64,000 nt of DNA from Ensifer adhaerens (GTDB lineage: Bacteria; Pseudomonadota; Alphaproteobacteria; Rhizobiales; Rhizobiaceae), in contig OCMG01000004.1 in assembly GCA_900215285.1 (NCBI GenBank), positions 186,001-250,000 on the forward strand, in the 5' to 3' direction. A program made the translations under genes and the position numbers. The notes beneath the pieces are model-generated. The model made no database searches. It saw only the letters and a program-made list of their open reading frames with translations, and was not told the DNA's origin. Shown here piece by piece: positions 27,874 through 37,008 of the stretch. How positions within the stretch are numbered: the first letter of the stretch is position 1; each line of letters opens with the position of its first letter.

Positions 27874-28623
27874 ATGACTACCAACGATCAACAGCGGCTT
27901 GACCAGATGCTCGTCGCGCAGGGACATTTCGCGACCCGGTCGCGTGCCCGCGATGCGATTGCGCGCGGCACCGTGCGCATTGACGGAAAGCCGGTGACAA
28001 AGCCGGGACAGACGGTCTCCGCCGCCGCAGCCGTCGAGATCGACGATCCGGCGCAGACCTATGTGTCGCGCGCAGCCTTGAAGCTGATTGCCGGGCTCGA
28101 CCATTTCGCACTGTCGCCCGACGGGCTCGACTGTCTGGATATCGGCGCATCGACCGGCGGTTTCACGCAGGTCTTGCTGGAGCGCGGGGCGCGGCATGTG
28201 ATGGCGGTCGATGTTGGCCACGGGCAGTTGCATGAAAGCCTTTCCGGCCATCCGCGTGTTGCCAATCTGGAGGGGCTGAACGCCCGGGAGCTTGATTCTT
28301 CGCATCTCGGTGGCCGTTCCATCGGGGCGATCGTCTCGGACGTTTCGTTCATATCGCTGAAGCTGGCCCTGCCGCCGGCCCTTTCGCTGGCGGCAGCCGG
28401 CGCGTTCTGCGTCCTTCTGGTCAAGCCCCAATTCGAGGCCGGACGCGAGGCGATCGGCAAGGGCGGCATCCTGAAGGACGCCTCTGCAGGCGGGCGGATT
28501 GCGGCCGACATGGCCGAATGGCTTGCGACGCAGCCGGGCTGGACCACCATGGGCATCACCGCCTCGCCGATCGCCGGCGGCGACGGAAACCACGAATATC
28601 TGCTTGGAGGTCGCAAGGCGTGA
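27874..28623 (+). CDS. tlyA: TlyA-family rRNA methyltransferase / hemolysin A homologue
   Basis: A 249-residue protein with an N-terminal S4 RNA-binding domain (QRLDQMLVAQGHFATRSRA, RGTVRIDGKPVTKPG) and a FtsJ-like SAM methyltransferase domain (DIGASTGGFTQVLLERGA near residue 90, VKPQFEAGR near 190). TlyA in mycobacteria 2'-O-methylates 16S and 23S rRNA cytidines; the same reaction is likely but not shown here. ATG 27874 has an AGAGG site. Its TGA overlaps the GTG start of the next methyltransferase gene, so both are co-translated. Confidence 0.92.
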   Translation: MTTNDQQRLDQMLVAQGHFATRSRARDAIARGTVRIDGKPVTKPGQTVSAAAAVEIDDPAQTYVSRAALKLIAGLDHFALSPDGLDCLDIGASTGGFTQVLLERGARHVMAVDVGHGQLHESLSGHPRVANLEGLNARELDSSHLGGRSIGAIVSDVSFISLKLALPPALSLAAAGAFCVLLVKPQFEAGREAIGKGGILKDASAGGRIAADMAEWLATQPGWTTMGITASPIAGGDGNHEYLLGGRKA

Positions 28624-29879
28624 GCGCATTGACACTCGACATTACGCGGCTTGGCGCGGAAGGCGACGGAGTTGCCGAGACCGACAAGGGCCCGGTTTAC
28701 GTACCTTTCGCCCATCCCGGCGACCGGCTGAAGGCGGCGGTCGAAAAATCGCAAGGCACGATCATGGCGTTGACGGAGCCCTCGCCCGACCGTGTGGCAC
28801 CCGTCTGTCGGCATTTCGGACCGGATGGAGAAAACGGGGCCTGTGGCGGCTGTTCGCTGCAGCATGTTGACCCGATGCTTTATGCCGAGTTCAAGCGCGG
28901 CCTTGTGATCAATGCGCTGAAGTCCAGGGGCATCGATGTCGAGGTTGGCGCACTGGTTGCCGCGCATCCCGGCGAGCGTCGCCGCGCGATCTTTGCCGCT
29001 CGCAAGACCGAGAAGGAATTGCTGCTCGGCTTCAACCAGGCTGGCAGCCATCACATCGTCAACATTTCCGAATGTCCCGTGCTGAAGCCTTCCATCGTGG
29101 CGCGGCTCGACGACATTCGCATCATCGGCCGGGCGCTGGCGCCGAATGCCGAGCCCTTCCGCATCGGGGTTCTGGAAACGCTGACCGGGCTCGACATTGC
29201 AGCAGACGGTCTGCCGAAACTGTCCGACAAGCAGCGGCAGACGGCCATCGAGATCATCCTGAAGCTGCGCGGCATTGCCCGTGTCAGCCTCGACGGCGAA
29301 ATCCTCATCGAGCCAGCCAGGCCGGTTATCCGTTTCGGAACGACCGAGGCGAGCCCACCGTCCGGCGGCTTCACCCAGGCGACTGCCGAGGCCGAAGAGA
29401 CCATGGCGACACTGGTCGGCGCGATCGTGGGCAAGGCGAAGGCGGTGGCCGACCTGTTTGCCGGCTCCGGCACGTTTGCGCTGAGGCTTGCCGAAACCTC
29501 GAAGGTCCATGCCGTCGAAGGTGATGCGCGGGCCGTGGCCGCACTCGAACATGCGGCACGCAATCGCCAGGGCCTGAAGCCCGTGACAACCGAGCGGCGC
29601 GACCTTTTCCGCCGGCCGATGATGGCCAGCGAATTGAAGACGTTTGATGCGGTTGTCTTCGATCCGCCTCGCGCCGGCGCAGAATCGCAATCAAAAGAGC
29701 TGGCGCGTTCAGGAGTTCGTAAAATTGCCGCGGTAAGCTGCAATGCACAGTCGCTCGCGCGCGACCTCTCCATCCTTGTGGCGGGAGGCTATCGCGTGAC
29801 CGCCGTCACACCGATCGATCAGTTTCTCTGGTCGCCGCATGTGGAGATCGTGGCTGCATTGGAGCGGCCAAAGAAATAG
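28620..29879 (+). CDS. 23S rRNA (uracil-5-)-methyltransferase, RumA/RlmD type
   Basis: A 419-residue SAM-dependent RNA m5U methyltransferase. A TRAM-like N-terminus (ITRLGAEGDGVAET) is followed by a cysteine set for a [4Fe-4S] cluster (CRHFGPDGENGACGGC, with a fourth Cys in SECPVL), the SAM loop DLFAGSGTFALRL, FDPPRAGAE, and the catalytic cysteine in AVSCNAQSLARDL. Starts at GTG 28620 in a GTGA overlap with tlyA. Which uridine is modified (1939 or 747) cannot be settled from sequence alone. Confidence 0.9.
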   Translation: MSALTLDITRLGAEGDGVAETDKGPVYVPFAHPGDRLKAAVEKSQGTIMALTEPSPDRVAPVCRHFGPDGENGACGGCSLQHVDPMLYAEFKRGLVINALKSRGIDVEVGALVAAHPGERRRAIFAARKTEKELLLGFNQAGSHHIVNISECPVLKPSIVARLDDIRIIGRALAPNAEPFRIGVLETLTGLDIAADGLPKLSDKQRQTAIEIILKLRGIARVSLDGEILIEPARPVIRFGTTEASPPSGGFTQATAEAEETMATLVGAIVGKAKAVADLFAGSGTFALRLAETSKVHAVEGDARAVAALEHAARNRQGLKPVTTERRDLFRRPMMASELKTFDAVVFDPPRAGAESQSKELARSGVRKIAAVSCNAQSLARDLSILVAGGYRVTAVTPIDQFLWSPHVEIVAALERPKK

Positions 29880-29899
29880 AGTTGGGGTTATTGGTATTC

Positions 29900-30553
29900 A
29901 TGGTCGATCAGGTGGCAGGTGTCGTGAAGGAAGCAACGCCCCGGAAGCGTCGAATGAGGACGTCTCGCATCCTGCGGCAGATTGCCGACAACAAGGCGAA
30001 TGAACGCATCTCCATCCGCTACCTGCTGGACACGCTGGGCGACCGGGCCATTGGCGCCCTGATGCTGGTCTTCGCCTTCCCGAACGTCATTCCGACACCG
30101 CCTGGCACCTCCGCCATCCTCGGCGCGCCGCTGGTGTTTCTGGCCGCGCAGCTGACCTTCGGCATGAGGCCATGGCTTCCCTCCCTCATCGCCGACCGCT
30201 CCATGTCGCGGCAGGATTTCGCGCGCATCGTCGACAAGGCACATCCATGGCTGACCTGGGCCGAGCGGCTTTTGAAGATGCGACTGTCCTTCCTCACGGA
30301 GCCGCCCTTCGAATATTTCGTAGGTCTACTCTGCCTGATCCTTGCCGTCGTTCTGCTGCTGCCGGTTCCGCTCGGAAACATGCTTCCGGCGCTGACGATC
30401 TGTGTCTTCTGCTTCGGCATTCTGGGACGCGACGGCGTGTGGACGCTGGCCGGCATTGCCGCCTTCGTCGTTTCGATGGTGGTTGCCGGCGGCGTGATCT
30501 ACGGCATGGCAAAGGCCGCGATCTACTTCATCGAGCGCGTTATTCTGGCGTAA
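29900..30553 (+). CDS. exoD: ExoD-like exopolysaccharide synthesis membrane protein
   Basis: A 217-residue integral membrane protein. Matches ExoD: TSRILRQIADNKANERISI then LLDTLGDRAIGALMLVFAFPN, VIPTPPGTSAILGAPLVFLA, and a C-terminal pair of hydrophobic helices. In Sinorhizobium meliloti exoD mutants are altered in exopolysaccharide and alkali tolerance; the molecular activity is unknown. ATG 29900 starts MVDQVAGVVKEA; an earlier in-frame codon at 29882 is possible. It lies 20 nt after the rRNA methyltransferase gene and is followed by a good terminator hairpin. Confidence 0.85.
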   Translation: MVDQVAGVVKEATPRKRRMRTSRILRQIADNKANERISIRYLLDTLGDRAIGALMLVFAFPNVIPTPPGTSAILGAPLVFLAAQLTFGMRPWLPSLIADRSMSRQDFARIVDKAHPWLTWAERLLKMRLSFLTEPPFEYFVGLLCLILAVVLLLPVPLGNMLPALTICVFCFGILGRDGVWTLAGIAAFVVSMVVAGGVIYGMAKAAIYFIERVILA

Positions 30554-30582
30554 CAAGCGGGCAAGGACGACCCTGACATGAG

Positions 30583-30607
30583 AATGGCGGCCGAGGCCGC
30601 CATTTTT
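30583..30607 (+). terminator. Rho-independent terminator after exoD
   Basis: A perfect 10-bp stem AATGGCGGCC / GGCCGCCATT with a 2-nt loop is followed by a short T run. It lies between the converging exoD and enoyl-CoA hydratase genes. Confidence 0.8.
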
Positions 30608-30608
30608 G

Positions 30609-31367
30609 TCATTTCTTCCGGCTCATGAAAGCCTGGAAGGCCTGCATGGCTTCCTGCGACTTGAGCTGGTTGCCGAAATGCACCAGTTCCTCGCTCATCC
30701 GGGCCTCAACCTCGCCGACGGAGCCCTTGAGCAGCTTGCGGGCCAGCGCCATTGCCTTTGGCGGACGCGAAGCGAGCACGGCGGCGGCCTTCAGGGTTTC
30801 GGCTTCAAGCGCCTCTTCGCCGACAATCTTCCAGATCAGGCCTGCGTCGCGGGCCTCCTCGGCGGAGAACCCGATGCCGGCTGCAAACATGGCGAATGCC
30901 CGCTGATGGCCCATGATGCGAGGGCCGAGGAGCGACGAGGCCGCTTCCGGCACCAGCGCCAGATCGACGAAGGGCGTGCGGAATTCGGTGCGGGCCGTTG
31001 CGAATGTCATGTCGCAATGCAGGTTCATCGTCGTGCCGATACCGATGGCCAGACCGTCGACACCGGAGAGAAGCGGCTTCTCGAAGCGCGCCAGTTCAAA
31101 GATGAAGCGGTTGACATCGCGGCCAGCCTGCGGATCAACCGCAATCGCCATGAAGTCGGCCAGGTCGTTACCGGAGGAGAAGCTGCCGGGCACACCGAAG
31201 ATGACGACGGCGCGGATGGTCTCGTCCTTGTTGGCCTCGACCAGCGTATTGGCCATCGTGTCATACATGGCCCGGGTCAGCGCATTCTTCTTGTCCGGGC
31301 GGTTCATGCGGATGACGAGGACGCCCGGATGGGTTTCCGGACGTTCGATCAGGATATGGTCGGTCAT
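30609..31367 (-). CDS. Enoyl-CoA hydratase/isomerase (crotonase) family protein
   Basis: A 252-residue crotonase. The oxyanion-hole segments are visible: FGVPGSFSSGNDLADF (near residues 57-72) and KPLLSGVDGLAIGIGTTMNLHCD (near 96-118, about). The acidic residue of standard hydratases falls in the RTEFRTPFVDLALVPE stretch. It probably hydrates 2-enoyl-CoA esters or isomerises them during beta-oxidation. It follows the acyl-CoA dehydrogenase gene by 28 nt, and the pair is likely one fatty-acid or acyl-CoA degradation operon. Confidence 0.9.
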   Translation of the reverse strand: MTDHILIERPETHPGVLVIRMNRPDKKNALTRAMYDTMANTLVEANKDETIRAVVIFGVPGSFSSGNDLADFMAIAVDPQAGRDVNRFIFELARFEKPLLSGVDGLAIGIGTTMNLHCDMTFATARTEFRTPFVDLALVPEAASSLLGPRIMGHQRAFAMFAAGIGFSAEEARDAGLIWKIVGEEALEAETLKAAAVLASRPPKAMALARKLLKGSVGEVEARMSEELVHFGNQLKSQEAMQAFQAFMSRKK

Positions 31368-31395
31368 GGTTTGGGTTTCCTCCTCCCGGACGCCA

Positions 31396-33183
31396 TCAGG
31401 ATGCGAGCAGCATGCGCGCGGCGGTCAGCGCATCCGCACCGTTGACGATGCGGTCCTTGAGCGCGGCGGTTTCCGAGATCAGGTTCTCGGCGGCGAAGCG
31501 GCAAAGGGCGATGCGGCCCGGCTGACGGCCGTCGCCGGCGTCGACCAGTCCTCCCTTGGCGAGATAGGCGCCCGTGAGCGTCAGGCCCCAGAGGCGCTGA
31601 TAGGCTGTGGCGCCGGCTGAGGCGTCGGCAGACTTGCCGGCGGCGAGCGCTGCAAGCAGCCATTCGGATGCCTCTTCCAGATCAGCAATGGAGGCGTCCA
31701 GCTTGTCCGCCGTGTTGCCGAAACCGTCGAGATTGGAGCTGCGCACCTGCGCTGCGATCTCCTTCAACTCGGCGATGAAGCCCCGGACCTGGTTGCCACC
31801 GGACTGCGGAAGTTTGCGCCCGACAAGATCGCCGGCCTGAACACCGTTGGTGCCTTCATAGATCGGGGCGATGCGGATGTCGCGATAGTAGCGGGCAGCC
31901 CCCGTTTCCTCGATGAAGCCCATGCCGCCATGGACCTGAATGCCGTGGGAGGCGACTTCGACGCCTGCATCCGTGGGGAAGGACTTGGCGATGGGGGTCA
32001 GGAGGTTGGCGCGCTCCTGCCAGTGGCGCCTGGCTTCGCCGTCTTCCAGCCGCATCGACATGTCGATGGCGAAGGCACAGGCATAGGTGATGGCGCGCGA
32101 CCCTTGCGTCAGCGCCTTCATGGTGAGCAGCGTGCGGGCGATATCGGGATGTTCGATGATCGGGCTCATGCCCTCGCCCTTCCAGCCCGGCGCGCGGCCC
32201 TGCAGGCGCTCGCGGGCATAGGCGGTGGCCTTCTGCGTGGCGACTTCGGAAATGCCCACGCCCTGCATGCCGACGCCGAGGCGCTCGTTGTTCATCATCG
32301 TGAACATGGCGGCAAGGCCGTTATTCTCCTCGCCGATCAGCCAGCCGACCGCGCCGGCCTCGTCGCCGAATTTGCCGTCGCCGTAGATCATCGTGCAGGT
32401 GGGCGAACCGTGAATGCCGAGCTTGTGCTCGATGGAGTGGCAGTGCAGATCGTTGCGCGCACCCAGCGATCCGTCATCGTTGACGAAGAACTTCGGCACG
32501 AGGAAGAGCGAGATGCCCTTGGAGCCCTTCGGCGCATCCGGAAGGCGCGCCAGCACAAGATGGACGATATTGTCGGTGAAGTCGTGCTCGCCATAGGTGA
32601 TGAAGATCTTCTGGCCGAAAATGCGATAGGTGCCATCCTGACGGCGCTCGGCGCGGGTCTTCATGCCGCCGAGATCGGTGCCGGCGCCGGGTTCGGTCAG
32701 GTTCATCGAGCCCATCCACTCGCCCGAAACCATCTTCGGAAGGTACTTTTCCTTCAGGGCGTCGGTGGCATGGGCGTTGATCGCCTCGATGGCGCCGATC
32801 GTCAGCGCCGGACCGAGCGTGAAGGCCATCGAGCAGGAGTTCCACATCTCGAGCGTCGCCATGTAGAGCGACTGCGGCAAGTGCTGGCCGCCGAATTCCT
32901 CCGGGCAGGCCAGCGCGTTCCAGCCGCCTTCGGCCCAGCGCTTGTAAAGATCGGCCCAGCCATCCGGCGTCTTGACAGCGCCGTCGACGAGGCGCGCGCC
33001 CTGCTTGTCGCCGTTATCGGCGAGCGGGGCTACTTCCTCTTCGGCAAAACGTCCGGCTTCGGCCAGGATCGCGTCCAGCAGGTCCTCGCTCAGATCACCG
33101 AGCAGACCCTGCTCCATGGCTTCGCCGATACCCGCCACGTGCTTCAACGTGAACGCGATTTCCTCAACAGGCGCCTTGTACAT
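31396..33183 (-). CDS. Acyl-CoA dehydrogenase with C-terminal extension
   Basis: A 595-residue flavoenzyme of the long acyl-CoA dehydrogenase subgroup. It has the N-terminal, middle and C-terminal ACAD domains (MGSMNLTEPGAGTDLGG near the FAD/substrate contact; IHGGMGFIEETGAARYYRD; the catalytic Glu in YEGTNGVQA) followed by a ~130-residue extra helical domain usual in this subgroup. It oxidises acyl-CoA to trans-2-enoyl-CoA; chain length cannot be inferred. ATG 33183 has GGGAGG at six nt. A TTTACGTA/AACGTCAA dyad ~80 nt upstream suggests acyl-CoA-responsive control. Confidence 0.92.
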   Translation of the reverse strand: MYKAPVEEIAFTLKHVAGIGEAMEQGLLGDLSEDLLDAILAEAGRFAEEEVAPLADNGDKQGARLVDGAVKTPDGWADLYKRWAEGGWNALACPEEFGGQHLPQSLYMATLEMWNSCSMAFTLGPALTIGAIEAINAHATDALKEKYLPKMVSGEWMGSMNLTEPGAGTDLGGMKTRAERRQDGTYRIFGQKIFITYGEHDFTDNIVHLVLARLPDAPKGSKGISLFLVPKFFVNDDGSLGARNDLHCHSIEHKLGIHGSPTCTMIYGDGKFGDEAGAVGWLIGEENNGLAAMFTMMNNERLGVGMQGVGISEVATQKATAYARERLQGRAPGWKGEGMSPIIEHPDIARTLLTMKALTQGSRAITYACAFAIDMSMRLEDGEARRHWQERANLLTPIAKSFPTDAGVEVASHGIQVHGGMGFIEETGAARYYRDIRIAPIYEGTNGVQAGDLVGRKLPQSGGNQVRGFIAELKEIAAQVRSSNLDGFGNTADKLDASIADLEEASEWLLAALAAGKSADASAGATAYQRLWGLTLTGAYLAKGGLVDAGDGRQPGRIALCRFAAENLISETAALKDRIVNGADALTAARMLLAS

Positions 33184-33262
33184 CATAATCCTCCCGACAA
33201 TTTTCGCGCCCATACATGGAGGTGCGCGCAGCTTTGTCAATTCGTCCAATGGCTAGTTTATG

Positions 33263-33278
33263 TTTACGTAAACGTCAA
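33263..33278. promoter_or_regulatory. Dyad resembling LiuR/MerR-type acyl-CoA catabolism operator
   Basis: Two half sites TTTACGTA and AACGTCAA form an interrupted palindrome (TTnACGT..ACGTnAA) 80 nt upstream of the acyl-CoA dehydrogenase start. This resembles the sites described for MerR-family LiuR regulators of branched-chain and fatty-acid catabolism. No merR gene is in this window, so the regulator would be elsewhere. Confidence 0.5.
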
Positions 33279-33426
33279 CGTCAAGGGCGGATATCTGCGG
33301 CTGCGCACATTGCCGCATCCCATGGCGAGAGCGCAGCGTACTCCAGTCCTGAGCAACCTATGGGCAATAAAAGCTTAACCATGTTGAGGCAGACTTTGGG
33401 TTGGTTGCGTGGCGGACTTATTGAAC

Positions 33427-34035
33427 ATGCCGGTTCTGAGGTATTTCGACAGCAGCAGGAGCAAGAAGACACGGTTGCCTGCCGCCGTGCATTCCGAATT
33501 CTTGCGCACCGGACGCATCCTCCGCGCCCAAGACACCTGGATCGAGGAAGAGAAGCGCTATCTCACCTATCAGGAAGTGGCGGCCATTACCGGCAAGCGT
33601 CTCGAGCGTGCCGGCGAAACCACACATGAGCGGCTGAATGCGTTCCACCGGGCCATCCAGTTCCCCAAGCTGATCTTCCACCGGACGCTCGCAGCGGCAC
33701 CGCATCTCGGCTATTGCCATGTCACGGCCTCGAAGACAAAATTCGCCGAGTATGACGATGTGACCTGGGGCTTCTACATCGCCAATTTCCTGGCCGACAT
33801 TGGCACGTCCGGAAACTTCTTCGAGCATATCAATCCACGCCAGGGCCGGATGTATTTCGCGGTCGCCATGGCGGCAGACAAGAGCGGCGACAAGGCTAAA
33901 CTCGCAATCAACACCGCCATACGCGGCAACGGCCTGCTTTTCCGGACCAACGATCCGAAACAGGCGATGAAGAATGTGCTGATGCTGGGCGCGCGCAACG
34001 AGCAGCTGCGCGCCATCATCCGCGCCATCGGTTGA
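33427..34035 (+). CDS. Conserved rhizobial hypothetical protein
   Basis: A 202-residue soluble protein without signal peptide or membrane helix. I recognise it only as a conserved rhizobial type (possibly the DUF6656 group). Visible features: basic N-terminus (RYFDSSRSKKTRLP), a region TYQEVAAITGKRLERAGETT, and a C-terminal NPRQGRMYFAVAMAADKSG. No catalytic motif is evident. ATG 33427 is used; a GTG at 33409 would add six residues. It is divergent from the acyl-CoA dehydrogenase gene and is followed by the Sua5 gene after 88 nt. Confidence 0.65.
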   Translation: MPVLRYFDSSRSKKTRLPAAVHSEFLRTGRILRAQDTWIEEEKRYLTYQEVAAITGKRLERAGETTHERLNAFHRAIQFPKLIFHRTLAAAPHLGYCHVTASKTKFAEYDDVTWGFYIANFLADIGTSGNFFEHINPRQGRMYFAVAMAADKSGDKAKLAINTAIRGNGLLFRTNDPKQAMKNVLMLGARNEQLRAIIRAIG

Positions 34036-34123
34036 TATTTTCGGGACCAAAGGGCCAGGCGCGACTCTATCGTTGCCTTGCAGCCGCCCGGGCGTGTAGT
34101 GAACAGGCCCAAGAAGGGTGCGC

Positions 34124-35101
34124 ATGGCAACGATCTACGACATCGAGACACAGGCAGAGGCCGCCATGGATGCGGCGCTGAAGGCGCTTACCCGCGAGGA
34201 GCCTGTCGCCATTCCGACCGAGACGGTCTATGGGCTGGCTGCCGATGCGACGAGCCCCTATGCCATTTCCAGCATTTATGAGAAGAAAGGCCGGCCGCGT
34301 TTCAATCCGCTGATCTGCCACGTCTCCGATCTCGCCATGGCCGAACAGTACGGCGAATTTGATCCCGTCTCCCGCAAGCTCGCGCTCGCCTTCTGGCCGG
34401 GGCCGCTGACGCTGGTCGTGCCGCTCAAGGCCAGCAGCGCCATTCATCCGCTGGCCACCGCCGGTCTTTCGACCGTTGGGCTGCGCGTGCCTGCGGGCTT
34501 TGCCGGCAAGCTGATTTCGCGCTTCGGCAAGCCGCTCGCCGCCCCTAGCGCCAACACATCCGGCCGCATCAGCCCGACCTCGGCAATAGATGTCGAGGAC
34601 GATCTCGGCCAGAAGCTGCGGGTCATTCTCGACGGCGGGCCGACGAAGGTTGGCGTCGAGTCCACCATCTTGAAATCCGATGAGACAGGCGTTCACCTGC
34701 TTCGTCCCGGCGGCCTTTCGGTCGAGGATATCGAGCGGGTGATCGGCGGCCGCGTGCTGCGCGATGTCAGCCAGACAGGGGCCATCGAAGCGCCGGGCAT
34801 GCTGGCATCGCACTACGCGCCGGACGCCAAGGTGAGGCTGAATGCCAACCGCGTATCGCTTGGCGAGGCGCTGATCAATTTCGGCGGGCAGAGCGTCGTC
34901 GATGCCGACAAGGCCGTCGCCCGCTTCGATCTCAGCCCCTCCGGCAACCTCCGCGAGGCGGCCGCCAATCTGTTTTCGACATTGCGCGCCGCCGACCGGA
35001 CGGGTGCTTTTTCGATTGCGATTGCGCCCGTGCCCATGACAGGATTGGGCGAAGCGATCAACGATCGCCTGATGCGCGCAGCTGCCCCGCGAGGAAAATG
35101 A
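34124..35101 (+). CDS. L-threonylcarbamoyladenylate synthase (Sua5/YwlC type)
   Basis: A 325-residue enzyme that makes threonylcarbamoyl-AMP from threonine, bicarbonate and ATP, the first step of the tRNA t6A37 modification. The YrdC/Sua5 domain shows PTETVYGLAADATS (residues ~29-42), KKGRPRFNPLICHV, FWPGPLTLVVPL and GVESTILK; a C-terminal Sua5 domain follows (APGMLASHYAPDAKV). Full length indicates the two-domain Sua5 form rather than the short TsaC. ATG 34124 is used. Its stop overlaps the following flavoprotein start by 4 nt. Confidence 0.92.
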   Translation: MATIYDIETQAEAAMDAALKALTREEPVAIPTETVYGLAADATSPYAISSIYEKKGRPRFNPLICHVSDLAMAEQYGEFDPVSRKLALAFWPGPLTLVVPLKASSAIHPLATAGLSTVGLRVPAGFAGKLISRFGKPLAAPSANTSGRISPTSAIDVEDDLGQKLRVILDGGPTKVGVESTILKSDETGVHLLRPGGLSVEDIERVIGGRVLRDVSQTGAIEAPGMLASHYAPDAKVRLNANRVSLGEALINFGGQSVVDADKAVARFDLSPSGNLREAAANLFSTLRAADRTGAFSIAIAPVPMTGLGEAINDRLMRAAAPRGK

Positions 35102-36519
35102 GAATGCCATCCCCTGACCTGATCGACCGTTTCGCCGCCATCGTCGGAACCGGCAACGCGCTGCGTGCACCCGCCGATGTGGAGCCCTACCTCACCGAAG
35201 GCCGGGGGCTTTACCGTGGTGCGACGCCGCTGGTGCTGCGCCCCGGTTCGACGGACGAGGTGTCTGCCATCCTGAAGCTTGCGAGCGAAACGAAGACGCC
35301 CATCGTGCCCGTCAGCGGCGGCACGGGGCTCGTCGGCGGCGGGGTGCCGCGCGCGGAGGGTCACGATATCGTCCTGTCGCTGGCGCGGCTTAATCGCATC
35401 CGCGATGTCGATCCGGTCGCCAATGTGATCGCGGTGGATGGCGGCGTCATTCTGGAGGATGTGCACAAGGCGGCCGAAGCAGTCGATCGGCTGTTTCCCC
35501 TGTCGCTCGGCTCGGAAGGCTCCTGCCGGGTCGCGGGGAACCTCTCCACCAATGCAGGCGGCACGGCCGTGCTCGCCTATGGCAACATGCGCCAGCTTTG
35601 CCTTGGCCTCGAGGTCGTGCTGCCGACCGGCGAGATCTGGGACGGCATGCGGCGGCTGAAGAAGGACAATACGGGTTATGACCTGCGCGATCTGTTCATC
35701 GGCGCGGAAGGCACGCTCGGCGTCATCACCGGTGCGGTGCTGAAGCTCTTCCCCCGCCCGCGCGGGCATCAGGTAGCATTTGTCGGGCTGAAAAGCCCGG
35801 CGGATGCACTGAAGCTTTTCGAATTCGCGGCCGGCCTTTGCGGCACAGCACTGACCGGCTTCGAGCTCATGCCGCGTATCGGCGTCGAATTCACGGCGAA
35901 GCATATTCCGAACGTGCGCGATCCGCTGTCGACCGTGCATCCGTGGTATGCGCTGATCGACATCTCGACCTCGGATGCGGAAGAGACCGCCGAGCGGATG
36001 ATCGGCACGCTGCTGGAAACCGCCTATGAGCGCGGGCTGATCGACGATGCCGTGGTGGCCTCGTCGGAGACGCAGCGCAAGGCGCTCTGGCACATGCGCG
36101 AGAGCATGTCGGATGCGCAGAAGCCGGAGGGCGGGTCGATCAAACATGACGTCTCCGTGCCGGTCTCGCAGGTGCCGGATTTCATGGCGGAGGCGGAAAA
36201 GGCCGTGATCGCCGCCGTGCCCGGTGCGCGCATCTGCGCCTTCGGGCATCTCGGCGACGGCAATATCCATTACAACATTTCCCAGCCGGTCGGCGCCGAC
36301 AAGGCGGCCTATCTCGCCCGCTGGCGCGAGGTGAACGCCATCGTCCACGGCATCGTGCTCAAGCATGGCGGCTCGATTTCGGCCGAGCATGGCATCGGCC
36401 AGCTGAAGCGCGACGAACTGGCGAGCATCCGCAGCCCCATCGAGATGGACCTCATGCACCGGATCAAGGCCGCCTTCGACCCGGCCGGCATCATGAACCC
36501 CGGCAAGGTGCTGCAATGA
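35098..36519 (+). CDS. FAD-linked oxidase, GlcD / D-2-hydroxyglutarate dehydrogenase-like
   Basis: A 473-residue flavoprotein. The PCMH-type FAD-binding domain spans about residues 40-220 (PVSGGTGLVGGGVP, GNLSTNAGGTAVLAYGN), followed by the FAD-linked oxidase C-terminal domain with HLGDGNIHYN and SAEHGIGQLKRDEL, which carry metal/substrate-binding residues of D-2-hydroxyacid dehydrogenases. Likely substrates are D-2-hydroxyglutarate or D-lactate; sequence alone does not decide. Starts in ATGA overlap with the Sua5 gene and its own stop overlaps the ModE-like gene start, so three genes are coupled. Confidence 0.88.
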   Translation: MRMPSPDLIDRFAAIVGTGNALRAPADVEPYLTEGRGLYRGATPLVLRPGSTDEVSAILKLASETKTPIVPVSGGTGLVGGGVPRAEGHDIVLSLARLNRIRDVDPVANVIAVDGGVILEDVHKAAEAVDRLFPLSLGSEGSCRVAGNLSTNAGGTAVLAYGNMRQLCLGLEVVLPTGEIWDGMRRLKKDNTGYDLRDLFIGAEGTLGVITGAVLKLFPRPRGHQVAFVGLKSPADALKLFEFAAGLCGTALTGFELMPRIGVEFTAKHIPNVRDPLSTVHPWYALIDISTSDAEETAERMIGTLLETAYERGLIDDAVVASSETQRKALWHMRESMSDAQKPEGGSIKHDVSVPVSQVPDFMAEAEKAVIAAVPGARICAFGHLGDGNIHYNISQPVGADKAAYLARWREVNAIVHGIVLKHGGSISAEHGIGQLKRDELASIRSPIEMDLMHRIKAAFDPAGIMNPGKVLQ

Positions 36520-36890
36520 GCGCAAAGGTCGGTTTCAAGCTGCGCTTGACGCTACCGGGCGACCATCCGCTGGGACCCGGCAAGGCGCAGCTGATGGAGC
36601 TGATCAAGACGCAGGGCTCGATCCGTTCGGCGGGGGCTGCCATGAACATGTCCTATCGCCGGGCCTGGCTGCTGATCGATGAACTGAACGGCATGTTCCG
36701 TGAACCGGTCGTACTGAAGGTGCAGGGCGGCAAGCAGGGTGGCGGGGCGACGCTGACGCCATTTGGCGAGGAATTGCTGGCGCGTTTTCGCGGCATGGAG
36801 AAGCGGGCGGAAGAAGCGATGGGTGGCGATCTTGCGTGGATCGAGGCGGCGCTGGGGGAGCCGCCAGTGAAGAAGGGTGCGGCGGACTAG
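36516..36890 (+). CDS. One-domain ModE/LysR-type winged-helix regulator
   Basis: A 124-residue DNA-binding protein equal to the N-terminal domain of ModE: helix-turn-helix ELIKTQGSIRSAGAAMNMSYRRAWLLIDELN followed by a wing with KVQGGKQGGGATLTPFGEELL. [Motif given in parts: TQGSIRSAGAAM, SYRRAWLLIDELN.] The two molybdate-binding MOP domains of E. coli ModE are absent, as in many alphaproteobacterial versions. It overlaps the flavoprotein gene by 4 nt, and modABC lies 1.4 kb downstream on the other strand with a ModE-like dyad before modA, so it is a good candidate molybdate regulator. Confidence 0.8.
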   Translation: MSAKVGFKLRLTLPGDHPLGPGKAQLMELIKTQGSIRSAGAAMNMSYRRAWLLIDELNGMFREPVVLKVQGGKQGGGATLTPFGEELLARFRGMEKRAEEAMGGDLAWIEAALGEPPVKKGAAD

Positions 36891-37008
36891 GCGGGCTTGC
36901 AACGTTGCAGCGATTGATCCGGAACAACTGTCTGTCCGAAAGTTCAATAATTCCGACGCAGGGAACGTGTTAAGTGTTCCTGACAATTATCACGAAACCG
37001 GACACCCC

